From contig JBBPYC010000081.1 of NCBI GenBank assembly GCA_038200275.1, forward strand, positions 62,001 through 126,000: a DNA stretch of 64,000 nucleotides, written 5' to 3'. The stretch comes from JBBPYC01 sp038200275. GTDB lineage: Bacteria; Pseudomonadota; Gammaproteobacteria; Burkholderiales; Burkholderiaceae_C. Below are positions 7,995 through 18,517 of this stretch, in pieces. The translations under genes and the position numbers were made by a program. How positions within the stretch are numbered: position 1 is the stretch's first letter; each line of letters starts with the position of its first letter. The notes below the pieces were generated by a model that was not told the DNA's origin, did no database searches, and saw only the letters and a program-made list of their open reading frames with translations.

Positions 7995-10544
7995 ATGAAT
8001 GCCCCTTTCTGGAAACTTGGTTGGCGCAACTTGCGGCGCGACTTGCGCGCAGGCGAACTGCGTCTCTTGATCGTTGCGGTGGCACTTGCCGTTGCTGCGC
8101 TGACGGCCGTTGGCTTCTTCTCGGATCGCCTGCAGGGCGGCCTTGCGCGCGACGCACGCCAGTTGCTGGGAGGCGACGCCGTGGTGTCGAGCGACCAGAC
8201 GCCGCCGCCCGCCCTGGCTGCAGCCGCGCAGGCGTTGGGTTTGCGCAGTGCGACCACCTTGACGTTTCCGACCATGGCCCGCGCGCCGGATGCACAAGGC
8301 GGCGGAGCGCGACTGGTCGCGCTCAAGGCGGTTGAAGACGGCTATCCGCTGCGCGGCACGATGCGCGTCGCACCCGACGCGGACACCCCGGCAACAGCGA
8401 CACGCGATGTGCCCGCAGCCGGCGAGGTCTGGGTCGACCCGGCCTTGCTCGGCGCGTTGAATCTGAAGGTCGGTGATCCGTTGCTGCTGGGGGATGCTGC
8501 TTTGCGCATCGCGCGTGTAATCGGCATCGAGCCCGATCGCGGGATGGGGTTTTCAAGCTTTTCACCGCGCGTGATGATGAACCGCGCCGATCTGCCGTCC
8601 ACCGCATTGATCCAGCCCGCGAGCCGGCTCAACTACCGGTTTGCGGTGGCGGGTGAAGCACAGCCGGTTGCCGAATTCATCGCACGGGCAGAAGCCGAAG
8701 TCGCCAAGCCCGACGCGCGCGGCCTGCGCGTCGAAACAATGGACACGGGCCGTCCGGCCATGCGCCAGACGCTGGACCGGGCGAACAAGTTTCTGAATCT
8801 GGTTGCGCTGCTGTCGGCGCTGCTCAGTGCGGTGGCGGTCGCGCTGACTGCGCGCGGCTTTGCCGCCCGGCACCTGGATGCGTGCGCACTGCTGCGCGTG
8901 CTCGGCACCCCGCAGCGCAGCATCGCGTTGGCTTACTGCTTCGAGTTCGCATTGGTCGGCGTGGTGGCCAGTCTGATCGGCGCGCTGATCGGCTTTGCGG
9001 TGCATTACGGCTTCGTGCTGCTGCTCACCGGCCTGGTGGCCGCCGGCTTGCCAGCGCCCAGTTTCTGGCCGGTCGGATTCGGACTTGGCGTGGGACTGAC
9101 GTTGTTGATTGCGTTCGGCTTGCCGCCGGTGTTGCAACTCGCCCAGGTGCCGCCAATCCGTGTAATCCGACGCGAAGTGGGCAACCTGCGGCCGGCGTCT
9201 GCTGCGGTGCTCGCACTGGGCCTTGCGGGCTTCGCCTTGCTGCTGCTGGCCACCAGCCGGGACCTGAAGCTGGGCCTGATCGCGGTCGGCGGTTTTGCCG
9301 GCGCGGTGCTGCTGTTCGCCGCGCTCAGCTGGGCAGCGGTCTGGCTGCTGCGCCGTGTGGTCAACGAAGCGACCGCGCCGCGCTGGCTGGTGCTGGCCAC
9401 CCGGCAGATTTCCGCGCGGCCGGGCTTTGCGGTGGTACAGGTTAGTGCGCTGGCAGTCGGCCTGCTCGCGTTGGTGCTGCTGGTGCTGCTGCGCACCGAC
9501 CTGATCGGCAGCTGGCGCAGCGCCACACCTCCAGACGCGCCGAACCGTTTTGTCATCAACGTGATGCCCGATCAGGCCGACAAGTTCAAAGCCGAGTTGC
9601 AGCGCGCCGACATCCAGAACTACGACTGGTATCCGATGATTCGCGGCCGGTTGGTGGAAGTGAACGGCAAGCTGGCCACCGCGTCCGATGTCGCGCCGGA
9701 ATCGGGCGGCGACGAAAGCGCACCGCGTTCGCTGGACCGCGAGTTCAATCTGTCGTTCAGTGCCGAGCCACCGCCGCACAATCAGATCGTCGGCGGCCGT
9801 TGGGAGCCGAACCGCCCCGGCGAAGTCAGCGTGGAAGACGGCGTGGCCGAGCGGCTGAATCTGAAGCTGGGAGACCGGCTGCGCTTCGACGTCGGCGGCA
9901 TTCCGGTCGCGGCGCGCATCACGTCGCTGCGCAAGGTGGACTGGGGTTCGCTGCGCGCCAACTTCTTCGTGTTGTTCCCGGTGAGCCACATGGCCGATGT
10001 GCCGACCACCTACATGGGCGCATTCCGCGCGCCGGCGGCCGACACGGGCAGCGCACGCAGCTTCGACAGCACGCTGGTGCGCGAATTTCCGAATATTACG
10101 TTGATCGATTTGAGCGCCACCATCGCGCAGGTGCAGCGCGTGCTTGACCAAGTGATCCGCGCGGTCGAATTCCTGTTCGGCTTCACGCTCGCGGCCGGCC
10201 TGGTGGTGCTGTTCGCTGCGATCAGCGCCACGCGGGATGAGCGGGCCCGGGAGTTCGCGATCATGCGTGCCGTGGGTGCCCGCGCGTCGCTGTTGCGCCA
10301 GGTGCAGCGCGCCGAGCTGGCGGGCGTCGGGCTGCTGGCGGGTTTTCTTGCAAGTGTCGTCGCATCGATCGTCGGCTGGGCGCTTGCGCGCTACGTGTTC
10401 GAGTTCGCTTGGACGGCGTCGCCGTTCGTGCCGTTGCTGGGCGCGATCTGCGGTGCGGTGCTTGCGCTGGCGGCCGGCTGGTGGGGACTGCGCGGCGTGC
10501 TTGCGCGGCCGGTGATCGAAACGCTGCGGCAGACCGCGGGCTGA
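7995..10544 (+). CDS. Large FtsX-type ABC transporter permease (YbbP-like)
   Basis: The 849-residue membrane protein has an N-terminal helix (WRNLRRDLRAGELRLLIVAVALAVA), a large extracytoplasmic domain, a block of membrane helices at about residues 265-460, a second soluble domain, and a final FtsX domain with three helices near the C-terminus including RDERAREFAIMRAVGA. This double-FtsX plan matches YbbP-type permeases, which normally pair with a YbbA-like ATPase in lipoprotein or lipid export. No ATPase gene is adjacent here, so its partner must be encoded elsewhere. ATG at 7995 was chosen because it begins just before the conserved FWKLGWRNLRRD; the frame is open for 24 more codons upstream. 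Confidence 0.85.
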   Translation: MNAPFWKLGWRNLRRDLRAGELRLLIVAVALAVAALTAVGFFSDRLQGGLARDARQLLGGDAVVSSDQTPPPALAAAAQALGLRSATTLTFPTMARAPDAQGGGARLVALKAVEDGYPLRGTMRVAPDADTPATATRDVPAAGEVWVDPALLGALNLKVGDPLLLGDAALRIARVIGIEPDRGMGFSSFSPRVMMNRADLPSTALIQPASRLNYRFAVAGEAQPVAEFIARAEAEVAKPDARGLRVETMDTGRPAMRQTLDRANKFLNLVALLSALLSAVAVALTARGFAARHLDACALLRVLGTPQRSIALAYCFEFALVGVVASLIGALIGFAVHYGFVLLLTGLVAAGLPAPSFWPVGFGLGVGLTLLIAFGLPPVLQLAQVPPIRVIRREVGNLRPASAAVLALGLAGFALLLLATSRDLKLGLIAVGGFAGAVLLFAALSWAAVWLLRRVVNEATAPRWLVLATRQISARPGFAVVQVSALAVGLLALVLLVLLRTDLIGSWRSATPPDAPNRFVINVMPDQADKFKAELQRADIQNYDWYPMIRGRLVEVNGKLATASDVAPESGGDESAPRSLDREFNLSFSAEPPPHNQIVGGRWEPNRPGEVSVEDGVAERLNLKLGDRLRFDVGGIPVAARITSLRKVDWGSLRANFFVLFPVSHMADVPTTYMGAFRAPAADTGSARSFDSTLVREFPNITLIDLSATIAQVQRVLDQVIRAVEFLFGFTLAAGLVVLFAAISATRDERAREFAIMRAVGARASLLRQVQRAELAGVGLLAGFLASVVASIVGWALARYVFEFAWTASPFVPLLGAICGAVLALAAGWWGLRGVLARPVIETLRQTAG

Positions 10545-10734
10545 CACTGCAGGCACCCGCGCGCGTTTTGGGCGCAGTGGCGTTGCAGCGATGCTGCAGA
10601 TGGTGACGCTGCGGCTTGGTTCTGCGCGAGCTGCACTCCCGCCTTCGCGCACTACGATCGGACGCTGAACGTCGCGACCATGCCTGGAACCCCTGGCGTG
10701 GATTGGCCGCGCCACGCCCACCGGAGAACGCTCA

Positions 10735-12834
10735 ATGCCGCCCGTCCCCACTTTCTTTGACCCACGCCGCCACGGGTTTGCGCGCGTCTGCGTGGCGGTG
10801 CCGCGCAACCGGGTTGCCGACCCGGCCTTCAACGCTACAGAAACGATAGCGATGTATGCAGAGGCGGTGGGCGCAGGCGCCGATCTGGTGCTGTTTCCCG
10901 AGCTGGGCTTGTCCGCCTACACCTGCGACGACCTGTTCCACCAGTCGGCGTTGCTCGATGCTTGCGAAGCGGCATTGCAAACGGTGCTGGACGCCTCGCG
11001 CGAACTGGCCGCCGTCGGGGTCGTCGGACTGCCGCTGCGCGTGGATCAGCGGCTGTTCAACTGCGCTGCATTGGTCGCTGGCGGCCGCCTGCTTGGCGTG
11101 GTGCCGAAGACTTACCTGCCAAATTACGGAGAGTTCTACGAGGCGCGCCAGTTCGCAGGTGCCGATTGCGCGCTGAGTCGTGAGGTCTCGCTGTGCGGCG
11201 CGCGCGTGCCATTCGGCGCCGACCTGGTCTTTCAATCAAGCACACAGCCGCTGCTCAAAATTCATGTAGAGATCTGCGAGGACGTCTGGGTTCCGCTGCC
11301 GCCATCGAGCTACGCGGCACTCGCCGGGGCCACGGTGCTCGCCAACTTGTCGGCATCAAACATCACGATCGGCAAATCGGACTATCGGCACCAGCTCGTC
11401 GGCCAGCAGTCGGCACGCTGCGTTGCCGCCTATCTCTATTCATCGGCCGGCATTGGCGAATCGACGACCGACCTGGCGTGGGACGGGCAGGCGCTGATCT
11501 ACGAATGCGGCGACCTGCTGGCGGAGAGCGAGCGGTTCAGCAACGCATCGCACCGGATCATGGCCGATGTTGACTTGGAACGGCTCCAGCACGACCGGAT
11601 GCGTCAGACCACGTTCGGTGACAGCACGCGCAGGCACAAGGCGGACCTTGCGGGCTGGCGCACGGTGGCATTCGATCTGCCGGCGGGCGCAACCGGTGCG
11701 CCGCGTAAATTGATGCGCGAAGTGGAGCGTTTTCCGTATGTGCCGGCCGATCCGGCCACACGCGACGCGCGCTGCCATGAGGTGTTCAACATCCAGGTGC
11801 AGTCGCTGGTGCAACGCATCGAAGCCGCCGGCATCGCCAAGCTCGTGATCGGCGTCTCCGGCGGGCTCGATTCAACCCATGCGCTCCTGGTCTGCGCGCA
11901 GGCAATGGACAGGCTGCAGCGCCCGCGCGCCGACATTCTCGGCTTCACGATGCCGGGCTTCGCGACCACCGGCCGCACCTTGCAGCAGGCGCATCAACTG
12001 ATGAAAGCAGTCGGCTGCACCGCGCGCGAAATCGACATCCGTCCAAGCTGCCGGCAGATGCTCGCCGACCTCAATCATCCGTTCTCGGACGGCGAGCCGG
12101 TCTATGACATCACGTTCGAGAACGTGCAGGCGGGCGAGCGCACCAGCCACCTGTTCCGGTTGGCAAACCATCACCACGGCATCGTGGTCGGCACCGGAGA
12201 TTTGAGCGAACTCGCGCTTGGCTGGTGCACCTACGGCGTTGGCGATCACATGTCGCACTACAACGTGAACGCAAGCGTGCCGAAAACGCTGATCAAGCAC
12301 TTGGTCGGCTGGGTCGCAGACAGTGGCATGTTCGATGCGGCCGGCAGCGCGACGCTGCATGCGGTGGTCGCTACGCAGATCAGCCCGGAGCTGGTGCCGG
12401 CGAGCGAGACCGCATCAGACCAGCAGGGCGGCTCGGTCGCTGTCCAGCCCGAGCAGAAATCGGAAGACACGATCGGCCCGTACGAACTGCAGGACTTCCA
12501 TCTCTACTACATCCTGCGCTTCGGGTTTCGGCCGAGCAAGGTGGCCTACCTGGCTTACTGCGCGTGGCACGACCGCACGTTGGGCCGTTGGCCGCAAGGT
12601 GCGAGCCTAGAGAGAAATGAATACGGCGTAGCCGAGATCAAGCGGCATCTGCGCACGTTCCTCTGGCGATTCTTCAAGACCAGCCAGTTCAAGCGCAGCT
12701 GTCTGCCGAACGGGCCGAAGGTCGGCTCGGGTGGGTCGTTGTCACCACGCGGGGACTGGCGCGCGCCGAGCGATTCGGAGGCGACGGCGTGGATCGATGA
12801 GCTGGTGAACAACGTGCCGGACGGCAAGCCGTGA
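10735..12834 (+). CDS. nadE: NadE, glutamine-dependent NAD+ synthase
   Basis: The 699-residue enzyme has an N-terminal nitrilase-type glutaminase domain with the Glu-Lys-Cys triad visible in [25 protein letters not shown] and HVEICEDVW, and a C-terminal synthetase domain with the ATP-pyrophosphatase loop [13 protein letters not shown] (about residue 370) and [16 protein letters not shown]. It makes NAD+ from nicotinate adenine dinucleotide, taking nitrogen from glutamine through an internal tunnel. Its length and DDLFHQ segment match the large, actinobacterial-like NadE subclass rather than the ~540-residue form. It is apparently monocistronic; 190 nt of gene-free DNA precede it. Confidence 0.95.
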   Translation: MPPVPTFFDPRRHGFARVCVAVPRNRVADPAFNATETIAMYAEAVGAGADLVLFPELGLSAYTCDDLFHQSALLDACEAALQTVLDASRELAAVGVVGLPLRVDQRLFNCAALVAGGRLLGVVPKTYLPNYGEFYEARQFAGADCALSREVSLCGARVPFGADLVFQSSTQPLLKIHVEICEDVWVPLPPSSYAALAGATVLANLSASNITIGKSDYRHQLVGQQSARCVAAYLYSSAGIGESTTDLAWDGQALIYECGDLLAESERFSNASHRIMADVDLERLQHDRMRQTTFGDSTRRHKADLAGWRTVAFDLPAGATGAPRKLMREVERFPYVPADPATRDARCHEVFNIQVQSLVQRIEAAGIAKLVIGVSGGLDSTHALLVCAQAMDRLQRPRADILGFTMPGFATTGRTLQQAHQLMKAVGCTAREIDIRPSCRQMLADLNHPFSDGEPVYDITFENVQAGERTSHLFRLANHHHGIVVGTGDLSELALGWCTYGVGDHMSHYNVNASVPKTLIKHLVGWVADSGMFDAAGSATLHAVVATQISPELVPASETASDQQGGSVAVQPEQKSEDTIGPYELQDFHLYYILRFGFRPSKVAYLAYCAWHDRTLGRWPQGASLERNEYGVAEIKRHLRTFLWRFFKTSQFKRSCLPNGPKVGSGGSLSPRGDWRAPSDSEATAWIDELVNNVPDGKP

Positions 12835-12910
12835 ATCCAGGTCCGCACCGATCGAGCATGCTGGCCTGCGCTGTCCTGCATCGGCCCATCGGCAGACAAG
12901 GGGGTCTTTG

Positions 12911-13339
12911 ATGAAAGCAGGCTTCGAGATCGGCGCAAGCCACGTACTGGTCTACCGCGTGCCCGACGACAAGACCGTGCCGCACATCTACCGCGAGGCG
13001 CCCGAGCTTGCGGATTTCCCAAAAGTCTTTGCGACCGGCTTCATGGTCGCATTGATGGAGTGGGCCTGCGTGCAGGCGCTGGCGCCCTACCTCGAGCCCG
13101 GCGAAGGCAGCCTCGGCGTGCACATCGATGTAAGCCATCTGGCCGCCACGCCGCCGGGGTTCGATGTGACCGTCACCTGCACGCTGCAGGCGATCGACAA
13201 GCGAAGACTGACGTGGTCGGTTTCAGCGCACGACGGCGAAGACTTGATCGGGGAGGGCGCGCACATGCGCGCCGTGATCGATCGCGCCCGGTTCGATGAG
13301 CGTGTCTTGGCCAAGGCCGCACGCATCAGAAAGGCGTGA
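12911..13339 (+). CDS. Hotdog-fold thioesterase, FlK-like
   Basis: The 142-residue protein looks like the fluoroacetyl-CoA thioesterase-like hotdog family: HIYREAPELADFPKVFATGFMVALMEWACVQALAPYL followed by GVHIDVSHLAATPPG and a C-terminal GEGAHMRAVID. Such proteins hydrolyse acyl-CoA or act as generic thioesterases; no substrate can be assigned. ATG at 12911 follows a G-rich stretch that can serve as ribosome site; a TTG one codon earlier is an alternative. It follows nadE by 76 nt on the same strand. Confidence 0.75.
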   Translation: MKAGFEIGASHVLVYRVPDDKTVPHIYREAPELADFPKVFATGFMVALMEWACVQALAPYLEPGEGSLGVHIDVSHLAATPPGFDVTVTCTLQAIDKRRLTWSVSAHDGEDLIGEGAHMRAVIDRARFDERVLAKAARIRKA

Positions 13340-13401
13340 AGTCGGGCAGCTCGGTCATGGTGGGCTCACACGCAGTCGTTCGGCCGATCTTATGGACTCG
13401 A

Positions 13402-14244
13402 TCAACTTGACGCCACAACTGGGTACACCCCGGCGGTTGCGTTGACGCCCAGCCAACGCGCTGCGGCTTCGCGCAGCAACGCAGCATTCCCGCTACTCAG
13501 TAGGCAGACTTCGCTGCTCGAAGTGGCGTGATCTGAGACCAGACTGGCAGTTTCCAGCACGTTGCGCGCCTGCCGCGCCACCGGTGGGCCGGTTTCAATC
13601 AACGTCACCTGGGAGCCGACACAAGCGCGCAGCTGGTCGGCCACGATCGGGTAATGCGTGCATCCGAGCACCAGCGTGTCGATCTGGCCATTTTTATTGC
13701 CAAAAGTACCTAAGGCGCCCGTGTATTGGGCGCAAAGCGCTACGATTTTCGTAGTGTCGAAGCGTTCGATTGCCGCAGCCAGGCCATCGCAGGGTTGCGC
13801 GATGAAAGTGGCCTCGTTGCCCAGGCTCGCCTGCAACGCCGCGTACTTTGCACTGGCCAACGTGCCGCGCGTGGCCAACACGCCGATGCGGCGGGTGCGG
13901 CTTGCTGCCACGGCGGGCTTCAGCGCGGGCTCGACGCCGACGATCGGCAGGCCCGGGTGCTCCGCCCGCAGCAGATGAATCGCGGCGGCGGTCGCGGTGT
14001 TGCACGCCACCACCAGCATTTTGACCGCGTGTTCGCGCCGCAACTGGCCCAGCACCTGCCGCGACCTTTCGACCACATACTGCCCATTCCGCTCGCCATA
14101 GGGTGCGTGGCCGCTGTCGGCGAAGTAAACGAAACGCTCGTGCGGCAGTTCGGCTTGCAACGCGCGCAGCACACTCAAGCCGCCGACGCCGCTGTCGAAA
14201 ACGCCGATTGGTGCTTCCGCTGCAACCAGCGCCGAGACGGTCAC
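13402..14244 (-). CDS. murI: MurI, glutamate racemase
   Basis: The 280-residue enzyme interconverts L- and D-glutamate for peptidoglycan. Motifs: IGVFDSGVGGLSVLRAL with the first acid, YFADSGHAPYGE, VVACNTATAAAI with one catalytic Cys, and LGCTHYP with the second Cys. The GTG start at 14244 overlaps the fumarase stop as GTGA, so the two are probably translated together; extending upstream would run into fumarase coding sequence. A murI-fumarase overlap is functionally unrelated but looks like a normal compact operon. Confidence 0.93.
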   Translation of the reverse strand: MTVSALVAAEAPIGVFDSGVGGLSVLRALQAELPHERFVYFADSGHAPYGERNGQYVVERSRQVLGQLRREHAVKMLVVACNTATAAAIHLLRAEHPGLPIVGVEPALKPAVAASRTRRIGVLATRGTLASAKYAALQASLGNEATFIAQPCDGLAAAIERFDTTKIVALCAQYTGALGTFGNKNGQIDTLVLGCTHYPIVADQLRACVGSQVTLIETGPPVARQARNVLETASLVSDHATSSSEVCLLSSGNAALLREAAARWLGVNATAGVYPVVASS

Positions 14245-15800
14245 GCTGCCATCACCGCAATCTTCTTGAATTCGCCGGTCGCGATGCGCTTTTGCCACTC
14301 GGCCGGGCCGGTCACGTGTGCGCTCGTGCCGCCCGCATCCACTGCAACCGTGACCGGCATGTCGACCACATCGAATTCGTAAATCGCCTCCATGCCAAGA
14401 TCCTGGAAGGCGAGCACCTTCGCCGTTTTGATCGCTTTGGACACCAGGTATGCCGCACCGCCCACCGCCATCAAGTAAGCGGACTTGTGCTTTCGGATCG
14501 ACTCGACCGCTTCCGGCCCGCGCTCGGCCTTGCCGACCATCGCGATCAAGCCAGTTTGGCCCAGCATCATGTCGGTGAACTTGTCCATCCGGGTGGATGT
14601 GGTTGGGCCCGCCGGGCCGACCACTTCGGTGCCGACCGGGTCGACCGGGCCGACGTAGTAGATCACCCGGTTCGTGAAGTCGACCGGCAACGGTTCACCC
14701 TTGCCCAGCATGTCTTGGATGCGTTTGTGCGCGGCGTCGCGGCCGGTCAGCATGCGGCCGTTCAGCAGCAACCTCTCACCGGGTTTCCAGGCGGCGACTT
14801 GCTCGCGTGTAAGCGTGTTTAGGTCAACGCGGCGACTTTTCTCGGTGTCGGGTGCCCAGTTGACGTTCGGCCACAAGTCCAGGCTCGGCGGATCCAGATA
14901 GACCGGACCGCTGCCGTCCAGCACGAAATGCGCATGGCGCGTGGCCGCGCAGTTCGGGATCATCGCGACAGGCTTGCTGGCCGCGTGCGTCGGGTACATG
15001 CGGATCTTCACGTCGAGCACGGTGGTCAGGCCGCCCAGCCCCTGCGCGCCAATGCCCAATGCATTCACCTTGTCGAACAGCTCCAGCCGCAGTTCCTCGA
15101 CTGGCGTGAGTTGGTCGCCCTTCGATGCCTTCGCCTGCAAGTCATACATGTCGATGTCGTCCATCAGCGACTCTTTGGCCAGCAGCGCGGCTTTCTCCGC
15201 AGTGCCGCCGATGCCGATGCCCAGCATGCCCGGCGGGCACCAGCCGGCGCCCATCGTCGGCACGGTTTTCAGCACCCAGTCAACCACCGAATCGCTCGGG
15301 TTCAGCATCACGAGCTTCGACTTGTTCTCGGAGCCACCGCCCTTGGCTGCCACCGTGATGTCCACCGTGTTGCCCGGCACGATCTGCGTGAAGATCACGG
15401 CCGGCGTGTTGTCGCCGGTGTTCTTGCGCGCGAACTGCGGATCGGCCACCACGCTGCCGCGCAAGGGGTTGTCCGGGTGGGTGTAGCCGCACCGCACGCC
15501 TTCGTTGATTGCGTCTTCCAGACCACTCGTGAAGCCCTCCCAGCGCACGTCCATGCCGACTTTGAGGAACACGTTGACGATGCCGGTGTCCTGGCACATC
15601 GGCCGATGGCCCATAGCGCTCATCCGGCTGTTGGTCAGGATTTGCGCGATCGCGTCCTTCGCTGCGGGCGACTGCTCACGTTCATAAGCGCGGGCCAGAT
15701 GCTTGATGTAGTCGACTGGGTGGTAGTAGCTGATGAACTGCAGGGCGCCAGCGATCGATTCGATCAAATCGGCTTGTCGGATGGGGGTAGTCTGCGGCAT
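14241..15800 (-). CDS. fumA: Class I fumarate hydratase (Fe-S)
   Basis: The 519-residue protein is the single-polypeptide class I fumarase, a [4Fe-4S] enzyme converting fumarate to malate. The N-terminal alpha part includes MGHRPMCQDTG and GAGWCPPGMLGIGIGGTAE; PNCAATRHAHFVLDG supplies a further conserved Cys. The C-terminal beta part carries YYVGPVDPVG and GPAGPTTSTRMDKF. Cluster cysteines are present, so the protein should be active. A class II enzyme (fumC) lies 3.5 kb away, giving the cell an iron-dependent and an iron-independent isoenzyme. The ATG is preceded by a divergent acyltransferase gene. Confidence 0.95.
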   Translation of the reverse strand: MPQTTPIRQADLIESIAGALQFISYYHPVDYIKHLARAYEREQSPAAKDAIAQILTNSRMSAMGHRPMCQDTGIVNVFLKVGMDVRWEGFTSGLEDAINEGVRCGYTHPDNPLRGSVVADPQFARKNTGDNTPAVIFTQIVPGNTVDITVAAKGGGSENKSKLVMLNPSDSVVDWVLKTVPTMGAGWCPPGMLGIGIGGTAEKAALLAKESLMDDIDMYDLQAKASKGDQLTPVEELRLELFDKVNALGIGAQGLGGLTTVLDVKIRMYPTHAASKPVAMIPNCAATRHAHFVLDGSGPVYLDPPSLDLWPNVNWAPDTEKSRRVDLNTLTREQVAAWKPGERLLLNGRMLTGRDAAHKRIQDMLGKGEPLPVDFTNRVIYYVGPVDPVGTEVVGPAGPTTSTRMDKFTDMMLGQTGLIAMVGKAERGPEAVESIRKHKSAYLMAVGGAAYLVSKAIKTAKVLAFQDLGMEAIYEFDVVDMPVTVAVDAGGTSAHVTGPAEWQKRIATGEFKKIAVMAA

Positions 15801-15903
15801 GGATGGATCTTAAAAAAAGCGATGAATGCGAAGCAAGTGCATTTTTGCAGGTTGATAGCGAGTGCAGTCACCTACACTTCGGGCCGCCCAACCCAAGCCA
15901 TCC

Positions 15904-17393
15904 ATGCTTTTTACGACCGTTGTTTTCGCGTGCCTATACCTACCGGTGGTATGGATCGTATTTTTTGCGGTCGGGCGGGTGTCACACGACGGCGCAGCCG
16001 GTTGGTTGTTTCTGGCGTCGCTGTTCTTCTACGGCTGGTGGATTCCTGAGTACACGCTGCTGTTGCTCGCTTCCATCGGCGGCAATTACTTCGTTGGGCA
16101 ACGCATTGCGCGCGCGCAAGATGCCGGCAGCAGTGCCGGCAAAGCATGGATGGTGGCGGGCATCACAGGCAATCTGGTGTTGCTGGGTTACTTCAAGTAT
16201 GCGAACTTCTTCATCGCCAGCCTGGATGCAGCGCTGGGCATCGAGTGGCAGATGGGACGGGTCATCCTGCCCATCGGCATCTCGTTTTTTACTTTCACGC
16301 AGATCGCCTTCTTGGCCGACAGCTGGCAGAAGGGCGTGCGTGAGGTCAAGTTCATTCACTATGGCCTGTTCGTCACCTACTTCCCGCATCTGATTGCCGG
16401 TCCAGTGCTGCATCACGCGCAAATGATGCCGCAGTTCCGGCTGCCACAGACCTACCGGATCGACGGCGGGCAGTTCGCTGGTGGATTGGCGATCTTCGCC
16501 TTGGGCCTGTTCAAGAAAGTGGTGCTGGCCGACGGCGTGGCGCCCTTTGCTGACGCTGTTTTCAATCCAGCCGACGCCGGCCACGCGGTCGATGCAGTAG
16601 AAGGCTGGATCGGCGCGCTGGCGTACACATTTCAGCTCTACTTCGATTTCTCCGGCTATTCGGACATGGCGATCGGGCTGTCGTGGATGTTTAACGTGCG
16701 ACTGCCGTTCAACTTCGACTCGCCCTATCGCGCCGCCAACATCAGCGAATTCTGGCGGCGCTGGCACATGACGCTGTCTGCGTTTCTACGAGATTATCTG
16801 TATGTGCCGCTTGGGGGAAACAGAAAGGGGCGGTTCCGTCGTTATTTGAACCTGATGGTCACGATGTTGTTGGGCGGGCTCTGGCACGGGGCCAGTTGGT
16901 CGTTCGTGTTCTGGGGTGGCCTGCATGGCCTGTATCTGGCTGTGCACCAAGGCTGGCGGGCGCTGCTCGGGCCGACCACCGCAGCTCGGCTTGACGCGAA
17001 TCATCTGTATCGGCTGGTCGGCTGGTCGGCTGGACGCTGACGCTGCTGGCGGTGGTGGTCGCCTGGGTGTTCTTCCGCGCCGTCACGTTCGACGGGGCGC
17101 TGCGCGTGCTGCACGGCATGGGCGGTGGCTCCGAGGTGCAGACTGAACATGCGCTCCTCTGGAATGCTGGGCTGCATGCAAGCGCCGGCTGGGCCTGGTG
17201 CGCGGTGCTTGGCGGCATTGCCTGTTTGCTGCCCAACAGCAACCAGATCGGCAGTCTGCTGCTGGTTCGTTGCCGCGCGTCCTGGCGGGCTGCCGCCTTC
17301 ATCGGCGGCGTCGCGCTGTCGGCTGCACTGATGCTGGTCCTGATCAACACGCTGCGTGATTCCACCAGCGCGTTCATCTACTTCAACTTCTGA
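15904..17393 (+). pseudogene. MBOAT family O-acyltransferase (AlgI-like), frameshifted by an 8-bp tandem duplication
   Basis: From ATG 15904 the frame encodes an AlgI-type membrane-bound O-acyltransferase: many hydrophobic helices, YFPHLIAGPVLHH, YFDFSGYSDMAIG, FWRRWHMTLS and LLGGLWHGASW with the catalytic His. It stops at 17040. The rest of the protein (WTLTLLAVVVAWVFFRAV...) continues in another frame to 17393. Between them the unit GGCTGGTC occurs twice in tandem (17012-17027) followed by GGCTGGAC. Removing one 8-bp unit restores a continuous frame of about 493 codons. The true 3' end overlaps the next gene as TGATG. Either a pseudogene, a phase-variable gene, or a sequence error; the catalytic His is before the break. 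Confidence 0.85.
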
Positions 17394-18475
17394 TGGCGAT
17401 GGCGCGTGTTCGCATCTTCCTTTGGTTCCTGGCTGGCGCGCTGAGCTTTGCGCTTGCCTTTGAATTGGTGCTGCGCCTGCTGCCGGTGGCCACTGCGACG
17501 AACACCGGCTACTACATCGATCCGCTGATCCGCACGACGCCGCCGCACTTCACATTCAAAGCCGCCACCGGCTGGGACTTGCGCAACGCACAAACAATAC
17601 ATAGCAACAATTTCGGCTTCGTTACTGACCATGATTTTCAGCCTGATAAGCGCGCCGTTGCATTGATCGGCGACAGTTTCGTTGAAGCGTCCATGTTGCC
17701 GGCGCAGCAGCGGCCTGGCGCGCAACTGGAGCGCGCGCTGGCAAGTGGCTCGGAACCCGCGCGGCCGGTCTATGCGATGGGCGTGCCTGGCACCGCGCTG
17801 CTCGACTATGCCGAGCGTATCCGGCTGGCGCACGAGCGCTTCGACGTGCGCGACTTCGTGTTGCTGATGGAGCGGTTCGACGCGCGCCAGTCGTTCTGTG
17901 GCTCCGGCAACGTGGGTGGCCCCTGCCTGCGAAAGGACACGCTCGCACCGGCAACCGAGCTGCAGCCGGAGGCTGGGCCCATCAAGCAGGTCCTGCGGCA
18001 CTCGGCACTGGCGCAGTACCTGTTCAGTCAGCTTAAATTTGATCCGGCGCGACTGTGGCAGCAAGCGTGGCAACAGGCACGGCCTGCAACGCCGGACCAC
18101 ATGGGCAGTGCAGCGCTGGCAGCGGTGACAGTGCAACCAATCGAGATGTCCAAGGAGGAGCTGTCACGGTTGGCGCATGTGACGAACATATTCTTCGAGC
18201 GCATCCGCCCCTATCGCGATGGCCGTCTGGTGATCGTTCTTGACAGCGACCGTGGCGCCATTCGGCGCGGCAATGCTGCTATTGCGGATGCCGCGCGCGA
18301 TCAGTTCATGAAGTTGGCAAGAGCCGAAGGCGCTGTTCTGGTCGACACCGAGCCGCTGTATCGGGAACAGGCCGCGCACTCCGAGCTGGCGCTGGCGGTC
18401 GGCCCATATGACGGTCACCTGAATCCACTGGGCATCGGCATTGCGATGAAGGCAGCTGCCCAGGCGTTGCGCTGA
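17393..18475 (+). CDS. SGNH-hydrolase-like membrane-anchored protein, MBOAT partner
   Basis: This 360-residue protein has an N-terminal signal anchor (residues about 6-29) and a periplasmic SGNH-type domain: block I is IGDSFVEA (about residue 95) with the nucleophile Ser, and the C-terminal DGHLNPLG supplies the Asp/His pair. AlgJ/AlgX-like proteins of this kind receive acetyl groups exported by an MBOAT protein and place them on a polysaccharide. Its ATG overlaps the stop of the frameshifted MBOAT gene (TGATG), strongly supporting that pairing. The polysaccharide is unknown, as no polymer biosynthesis genes are adjacent. Confidence 0.75.
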   Translation: MAMARVRIFLWFLAGALSFALAFELVLRLLPVATATNTGYYIDPLIRTTPPHFTFKAATGWDLRNAQTIHSNNFGFVTDHDFQPDKRAVALIGDSFVEASMLPAQQRPGAQLERALASGSEPARPVYAMGVPGTALLDYAERIRLAHERFDVRDFVLLMERFDARQSFCGSGNVGGPCLRKDTLAPATELQPEAGPIKQVLRHSALAQYLFSQLKFDPARLWQQAWQQARPATPDHMGSAALAAVTVQPIEMSKEELSRLAHVTNIFFERIRPYRDGRLVIVLDSDRGAIRRGNAAIADAARDQFMKLARAEGAVLVDTEPLYREQAAHSELALAVGPYDGHLNPLGIGIAMKAAAQALR

Positions 18476-18517
18476 AGCCGCAAGGTGGTTTTGTAGCCGG
18501 TCTGCAGGCGGTTGCTC

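Noticed and set aside
10545..10734. Small ORF upstream of nadE
   Set aside because: Only short shadow frames, no ribosome site and no motif.
8562..10832. A 756-codon frame on the minus strand
   Set aside because: It is antisense to the FtsX-type permease and is Arg/His/Gln-rich with no domain. High GC content produces such shadows.
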